A stretch of DNA of 64,000 bases, taken from a virus. Made by a program: the position numbers and the translations under genes. The DNA is taken from IMG/VR virus record IMGVR_UViG_3300025030_001449, positions 1-64,000 of that record; one strand, 5' to 3'. Positions 60,334 through 64,000 of the stretch are shown here, piece by piece; positions within the stretch are counted from its first letter, which is position 1, and the number at the start of each line of letters is the position of its first letter. The notes beneath the pieces are model-generated. The model saw nothing but the letters and a program-made list of their open reading frames with translations, was not told the DNA's origin and ran no database searches.

Positions 60334-60362
60334 TCAAATTTAATAATTTTTAATAAGGACTA

Positions 60363-60393
60363 TTGACTTTTTCAAATATTATGTTTATCTTTG
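60363..60393 (+). promoter_or_regulatory. Host-type promoter
   Basis: TTG at 60363 and TATCTTTG at 60386, 23 bases apart; nearly the same sequence as the minus-strand promoter at 62304. Confidence 0.85.
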
Positions 60394-60471
60394 TATTATA
60401 TATTAAAAAAATAAAGAACAATAAAATGAAATTTTTATTGCTATTCTATAATTTTTAAAATTAAATAAATT

Positions 60472-60783
60472 ATGAAGAATATATTAAATAAAATTGGAAT
60501 GTTTTTGACCAAAAAACTTCATTTATTGTTAGTTGTTTGTAATTTTTTTAAAAAAACAGTTTATTTCTTTGACACATATTTTAAAAAGATACAGTACAAA
60601 CAATTTACAGAGTTATATTTAGAAACAATTTCTCACTCGACATCTTTAAGTATGTTGGTATATACTGACAAACCAGACAAAGAAAAAATAGAAGAGATAA
60701 GAAAAATGAGTGATGATTTTGTTAAACTTACACAGAAATATTCAAAAAAATACAACTTACCAAAATCTATATTACCTTCCTGA
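60472..60783 (+). CDS. Small early protein with hydrophobic segment
   Basis: 103 residues. A basic, hydrophobic region (IGMFLTKKLHLLLVVCNFFKKTVYFF, 9-34) may be a membrane-associated helix; the C-terminal half is polar and helical (PDKEKIEEIRKMSDDFVKL). It is preceded by the host-type promoter and converges with the minus-strand gene at 60772, overlapping it by 12 bases. No family recognised. Confidence 0.5.
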   Translation: MKNILNKIGMFLTKKLHLLLVVCNFFKKTVYFFDTYFKKIQYKQFTELYLETISHSTSLSMLVYTDKPDKEKIEEIRKMSDDFVKLTQKYSKKYNLPKSILPS

Positions 60784-61032
60784 CAAGTAAACGTATACAA
60801 AGTTTCCTTCATCATCATTATTATCACTTATTGCTAGACCCCTGACAGTAATGTTTTCCTTAATTTTCTTTGATTCTTCTATTGTTGAACATTCTATTAC
60901 AGTTTTTGGATCTGGCAATTTATTATATTCATCAATATTGTTAGATAAACTTATTTTCCAAGTTCTCTGTACTTGACCTATTTTATGATGATTATGAATA
61001 AATCCCACCAGGACCAATAAATTATAATTCAT
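60772..61032 (-). CDS. Small unknown protein
   Basis: 86 residues from ATG at 61032; a GTG at 61056 lies inside the lipoprotein gene and is less likely. The pattern is alpha/beta (LLVLVGFIHN, then a strand WKISL, a helix at TIEESKKIKEN, and a final VYVYLSG strand). Function unknown; probably cotranscribed with the lipoprotein upstream. Confidence 0.5.
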   Translation of the reverse strand: MNYNLLVLVGFIHNHHKIGQVQRTWKISLSNNIDEYNKLPDPKTVIECSTIEESKKIKENITVRGLAISDNNDDEGNFVYVYLSGR

Positions 61033-61046
61033 ATTACTTTTTTTAT

Positions 61047-61316
61047 TCAGGGACACGGATATTCTCCATCACATTTTTTACATTTATAATCATATTCTTT
61101 TTGTCGATGAGTCCATTCTATTAATTCTTGTTCAGTTTGTGATTCATGACGTTGAATCTCAATACTTGACCCACTACCGTGACTTAATTTACCATCAGTA
61201 CAAAAGGTTAACCAATATCCATCCTTTTCACATATATAACATACTTTTTTAACACATCCTGGACTAATAATCAAAATAATTATCAACCCTGAAAACAAGA
61301 TTTTTATTTTTTTCAT
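61047..61316 (-). CDS. Small lipoprotein with cysteine pairs
   Basis: 89 residues. The N-terminal MKKIKILFSGLIIILIISPGC is a signal peptide ending in a lipobox-like SPGC, so Cys21 would be lipidated. The mature part holds CYICEK and KCKKCDG cysteine pairs, which may bind zinc or form disulphides. It could alter the host surface (for example superinfection exclusion) or act in lysis. The evidence does not separate these. Confidence 0.6.
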   Translation of the reverse strand: MKKIKILFSGLIIILIISPGCVKKVCYICEKDGYWLTFCTDGKLSHGSGSSIEIQRHESQTEQELIEWTHRQKEYDYKCKKCDGEYPCP

Positions 61317-61361
61317 AACAATAGGATATTATAATTATTAATTGACAAAGTAATTCATTAT

Positions 61362-61394
61362 TTGTGAATTATCAAAATAAAATATTATTTTTGT
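61362..61394 (+). promoter_or_regulatory. Host-type promoter
   Basis: TATTTTTG at 61387 with TTG 25 bases upstream; a slightly wider spacing than the others. Confidence 0.5.
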
Positions 61395-61457
61395 AAGATT
61401 TATTTTATTCTTTTATGTTTCGAAATTACAAACTCACTCAAAAAAACATATTAGACT

Positions 61458-61889
61458 ATGACAAATATTAAAATAACTGAATGTCCCTACTGTAAAGAGG
61501 AAATTAAAGAGGGTGCCATAAAATGTAAACATTGTGGATCTGAATTAGAGACAATTAAAGATTATTCTGGGGGTAGTTATAGTACTATGATAATAAGGGT
61601 AATATTCATTACTTTATTTAACCTTCTTTTATCTTGGGGTATTATAACATGGTTAGCCAGTGATGGAAGTAAAAATAATATTTTAAGTACTGTTAAACCA
61701 GTATATTCGGTTACTAATGACTTAATTGGTTATTATTCTGATTGGTCACCTTTTTTGGGACACTATGCACATTTATCTATTATAGGTTGGTTTTTAATGT
61801 TGTTAATTTTTAGTGGTTTAGAATATTTTTGGGTATATAAAAAAATACGCAGATTTACGCAAAAAAGAGAGGGATTAAAAACCGAATGA
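61458..61889 (+). CDS. Zinc-ribbon membrane protein
   Basis: 143 residues. An N-terminal zinc ribbon (CPYCKEEIKEGAIKCKHCG) is followed by two transmembrane segments (MIIRVIFITLFNLLLSWGIITWL and LSIIGWFLMLLIFSGLEYFWVY). This zinc-ribbon plus membrane form is common in bacterial and phage proteins of unknown role. It overlaps the next gene by four bases. Confidence 0.65.
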   Translation: MTNIKITECPYCKEEIKEGAIKCKHCGSELETIKDYSGGSYSTMIIRVIFITLFNLLLSWGIITWLASDGSKNNILSTVKPVYSVTNDLIGYYSDWSPFLGHYAHLSIIGWFLMLLIFSGLEYFWVYKKIRRFTQKREGLKTE

Positions 61890-62131
61890 ATCAAAGACAG
61901 ATTTACAACAAATTCCTGGAAAGTATAAGAAATAAATTTAGAATAAATATTAAACCAGTTAAACCTGATTATTCATCTGAATCTGAACGATTAAGAAATT
62001 TACCTAAAAAATATCCTACGGAAATACCAAATAAAAATGTACTCAACCACATAAAGAATTTAACATTAAGTGAATGGATTACAATTATTATTGGAATAAT
62101 ATCACTCATACTTATGACCATATTTTATTAA
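61886..62131 (+). CDS. Small tail-anchored membrane protein
   Basis: 81 residues, coupled to the previous gene by an ATGA overlap. A polar, basic N-terminal part is followed by a C-terminal transmembrane helix (WITIIIGIISLILMTIF). Likely works with the zinc-ribbon membrane protein; no family known. Confidence 0.55.
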   Translation: MNQRQIYNKFLESIRNKFRINIKPVKPDYSSESERLRNLPKKYPTEIPNKNVLNHIKNLTLSEWITIIIGIISLILMTIFY

Positions 62132-62149
62132 TAAACATTTCGGTATAAA

Positions 62150-62297
62150 AAACTACAAACAACAAAGGGTTTAAGAAATGGTGGGGACCGTGGTTGTATT
62201 AAGTTTTGTAATTTCTATTTAATTTTGTTCGTTTGACTGGATTGTGAGTTTTTAAACCACCACTTCTCAAACCCTTAAAACGTTATTTTTTTAATAT
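62150..62297 (-). ncRNA. Structured small RNA, new type
   Basis: A minus-strand host-type promoter reads into a region without a gene that is closed by a 20-bp helix (arms 62257-62276 and 62165-62184). Two positions are G-U pairs in the minus-strand RNA and would be A-C mismatches in a plus-strand RNA, so strand and structure agree. The 72-nt loop is A-rich and single-stranded-looking. A T-run follows (GTAGTTTTTT). No known RNA family was recognised. Confidence 0.6.
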
Positions 62298-62303
62298 ATA
62301 ATA

Positions 62304-62334
62304 CAAAGATAAACATAATATTTGAAAAAGTCAA
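62304..62334 (-). promoter_or_regulatory. Host-type promoter of the small RNA
   Basis: On the minus strand, TTG at 62334 and TATCTTTG from 62311, 23 bases apart. Start site expected near 62297. Confidence 0.85.
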
Positions 62335-62345
62335 TATCTTTAAAA

Positions 62346-62594
62346 TTATTTTTTTCTTACTTTTGGAACTCTCCAATTTGGGGAAGAACTTGATTTTGAC
62401 CTATTCATTGCCTTCTCCTCTTGTTTTTTAATTTCATCATTTTCTTCAATTAAATGATTGATAAAAAACTTTCTTTCATGGACTGGCATATTCATAACAT
62501 CCGAATATGAGAAATTTCCATGTTTTACCAGAGCATAAATCTCTTTCCAAATATAAACTTTATATTCATCACTTCTTAAGAAGGAAAAAAAAAA
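62346..62594 (-). CDS. Tail assembly extension read by -1 frameshift
   Basis: A 78-codon frame, -1 relative to the gp26-like gene, with no start codon near its beginning. It encodes DEYKVYIWKEIYALVKHGN, FSYSDVMNMPVHERKFF and a polar tail. The pattern WxEIxxLVxxG...YxxVxNMPxxxRxF is typical of the second frame of phage tail assembly chaperone genes. Ten T's (62585-62594 on the minus strand) at the overlap give the T TTT TTT slip. Product: a fusion to the gp26-like protein. Confidence 0.6.
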   Translation of the reverse strand, partial: FFFSFLRSDEYKVYIWKEIYALVKHGNFSYSDVMNMPVHERKFFINHLIEENDEIKKQEEKAMNRSKSSSSPNWRVPKVRKK

Positions 62595-63373
62595 TCTATG
62601 CTCATTGGAACTTGTTGTTTAAAAACATTACCATTTGGAGATTCAAACTCATATGTAAAGTCAACTCCAGGTTCAATTTTATCAATATATTTTCTAAATG
62701 CCAAAGAATCTGATGCTGGCATATTTTCAACGAATTGAGATATCCAGATTTTATCTGTTTTATCCTCAACTCTTGTTATCATTGTTGATAATCTTGTTGT
62801 TAATAAATTTGATATTCCATTGGAATTTTTACTTAATTTTGAAAGACTTTCAATCGTTTTAAGTATTTGTTGCTCCAGTCCTGCAGTTAATAGCTTAAAT
62901 TTAATTTTTTTCTTTAATTTAGGGAGGGTGAAATCAAATTCCATATTTTCATCTGGTTCTGCCCCCAATCCTTTTGTTTTTAATTTTGATAAATCAACTT
63001 CAGTTTCAAACTCCTCTCCACTATTGGGGTCAGTGACTTTAACAGGATATTTTTCACCATAACCAGTACATCTGAGAAACACCATTATTGCATTTCTATC
63101 ACCAACCAATAAATCAGAAGGTTTAATATCCTTGTCTATAATACACACTTCTAAAAGTTTATCAAAAACAGTTCCGCTTCGGACCAAATTTGGTGATGTT
63201 AAGATATTCTCGCATTTAGTTGTCATAAATGCTACCTTTATTCTATCTTTTTTATTTGGATATAATATCCCATCCGATGGAAGTGGGACAATATCATACA
63301 TTTTTTCAAATTCATTTTCTGGTTCCGTAAAATATTGTTTTGATTGTGGTACTAATTTTTCTGCTGTTTCCAT
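62576..63373 (-). CDS. Baseplate hub assembly protein, T4 gp26-like
   Basis: 265 residues. Residues 25-110 (DIVPLPSDGILYPNKKDRIKV, MTTKCENILTSPNLVRSGTVFDKLLEVCI, LLVGDRNAIMVFLRCTGYG) match the conserved core of T4 gp26-type hub/tail assembly proteins in large myoviruses. The remainder is helical with a terminal YEFESPNGNVFKQQVPMSIDFFF. Its last codons run over ten T's, where a -1 slip would fuse it to the downstream extension. Confidence 0.75.
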   Translation of the reverse strand: METAEKLVPQSKQYFTEPENEFEKMYDIVPLPSDGILYPNKKDRIKVAFMTTKCENILTSPNLVRSGTVFDKLLEVCIIDKDIKPSDLLVGDRNAIMVFLRCTGYGEKYPVKVTDPNSGEEFETEVDLSKLKTKGLGAEPDENMEFDFTLPKLKKKIKFKLLTAGLEQQILKTIESLSKLSKNSNGISNLLTTRLSTMITRVEDKTDKIWISQFVENMPASDSLAFRKYIDKIEPGVDFTYEFESPNGNVFKQQVPMSIDFFFPS

Positions 63374-63437
63374 GTTTTTTAATATTTAGTATTATAGTTA
63401 TTATATGTATAAATATATCAACATTAAATTTTTTTAA

Positions 63438-63899
63438 CTAATTTTTATTAATATCAAATTTTCTTAATGATGTTTTATCACCCCTTACCCACGAATTTTT
63501 GTATCTTTCCTCTTTGTTTGAACAACTTTCACATAATGTAACAATCCATCCTGTCGTATGTCCGACATTTTCTGTTGTCCCACATTTTTCACAAATATGA
63601 TATGACATATTCTCTGCAAGTTGAATCATTCCATCTATACGATTATCCCCACCATTTGTATAAAAACATAAAGCACCGAACTTTTCCTTCACTTGGACTG
63701 CCTCAACTTGTGGAATCTTTAAATGTTCATTTAAATCAATATAACTTTGAATTGAATTACATAATTGATCCAATAAAAAAAACCAACCTTCATCAGTATC
63801 AATGCCCCAGCACATGCAAGTTTCCATCATTGACAAATCCTTTTGTCTGAATATTTTAGGATATTTGTTAAATAATTTTTCTTGTAATTCTTTAGTCAT
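63438..63899 (-). CDS. Conserved phage zinc-finger protein, unknown function
   Basis: 153 residues. The segment AVQVKEKFGALCFYTNGGDNRIDGMIQLAENMS followed by CEKCG and TLCESC is a widely distributed phage and bacterial protein of unknown role; the four cysteines form a zinc ribbon. The N-terminal part has MCWGIDTDEGWFFLLDQLC, also part of the family. A weak TATCTTTA box lies 20 bases upstream on the minus strand. Confidence 0.65.
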   Translation of the reverse strand: MTKELQEKLFNKYPKIFRQKDLSMMETCMCWGIDTDEGWFFLLDQLCNSIQSYIDLNEHLKIPQVEAVQVKEKFGALCFYTNGGDNRIDGMIQLAENMSYHICEKCGTTENVGHTTGWIVTLCESCSNKEERYKNSWVRGDKTSLRKFDINKN

Positions 63900-63957
63900 A
63901 ATATTTAAATTTAATATAAAGATAAATAGTTTTTTGAAAAAAGTAAAGAATAACTGA

Positions 63958-64000
63958 TTATTTTAATTCTTTTATCAGTTGTTCAACAACCTGAGTTCTA
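63958..64000 (-). CDS. C-terminal end of a gene running out of the window
   Basis: Only the last 13 codons (RTQVVEQLIKELK) are visible in the only plausible open frame. It looks like the final helix of a protein. No identity can be given. Confidence 0.35.
   Translation of the reverse strand, partial: RTQVVEQLIKELK

Noticed and set aside
1-64000. tRNA genes, diversity-generating retroelement, integrase
   Set aside because: No cloverleaf with a TTCGA-type arm, no reverse transcriptase and no tyrosine or serine recombinase were seen on either strand by reading; a tRNAscan run would be needed to exclude an unusual tRNA.

Overview
The window is part of the genome of a large, contractile-tailed (T4-like, myovirus-type) bacteriophage, very AT-rich, most likely infecting a member of the Bacteroidota. 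Evidence for a phage: recognisable homologues of T4 gp5 (baseplate hub/spike), gp19 (tail tube), gp26 (baseplate hub assembly) and gp55 (late sigma factor), more than 20 kb of glycine/serine/threonine-rich virion genes, a spanin-like gene pair, and several free-standing HNH, GIY-YIG and PD-(D/E)XK endonucleases. Evidence for a Bacteroidota host: at least ten promoters have the -7 box TAnnTTTG with TTG usually 23 nt upstream, and start codons follow A/T-rich leaders (typically TAAAAATTATG) instead of Shine-Dalgarno sequences. No tRNA, rRNA or CRISPR array was seen. No gene-free stretch exceeds about 250 bases.

Layout. 1-6.0 kb (+): sugar-nucleotide genes (GDP-mannose epimerase end, radical SAM/SPASM, DegT-type aminotransferase, NAD epimerase, cupin plus C-methyltransferase) with a possible ADP-ribosyl/KptA-like protein. 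6.0-15.7 kb (+): one virion-like gene, small tagged proteins, a Dam-type methylase with zinc ribbons, a HAD-like pseudoenzyme, two glycosyltransferases, a tail-tube-like gene and the gp55-like sigma factor. 15.7-16.9 kb (-): a TnpB element. 17.0-20.8 kb (+): tail/baseplate genes including the gp5-like hub. 20.9-34.9 kb (-): DNA-metabolism and modification genes (degenerate terminase-like ATPase, two methylases, LRR protein, DnaG-like primase, giant SNF2 helicase-methyltransferase, RuvC-like resolvase), broken up by a second TnpB element and two endonucleases. 35.0-60.3 kb (-): tail fibre, baseplate and other virion genes, with interspersed copies of a small repeat protein, homing-type nucleases, the spanin-like pair and two early-type plus-strand genes. 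60.4-64 kb: short membrane/lipoprotein genes, a structured RNA, and a gp26-like gene with a likely -1 frameshift extension.

Two transcription programmes are visible: host-type promoters in front of small accessory genes, and a second A/T-rich box (ATTTATAT, often with CTTTTT 19 nt upstream) in front of virion genes, which the gp55-like sigma factor probably reads.

The least ordinary items are: an N-terminal peptide (MKIIITESQFKRLIEN and variants) shared by six otherwise different proteins, which resembles a capsid-targeting propeptide; three 20-residue-repeat proteins carrying that peptide plus a fourth, deleted copy; two TnpB elements with different nucleases but end hairpins that differ by a compensatory base-pair change; a roughly 145-nt RNA whose 20-bp closing helix has G-U pairs only on the strand its promoter transcribes; an HNH gene whose insertion duplicated the first 20 bases of the gene beside it; and an SNF2 helicase fused to an Rrp8-like methyltransferase and a tandem repeat array.
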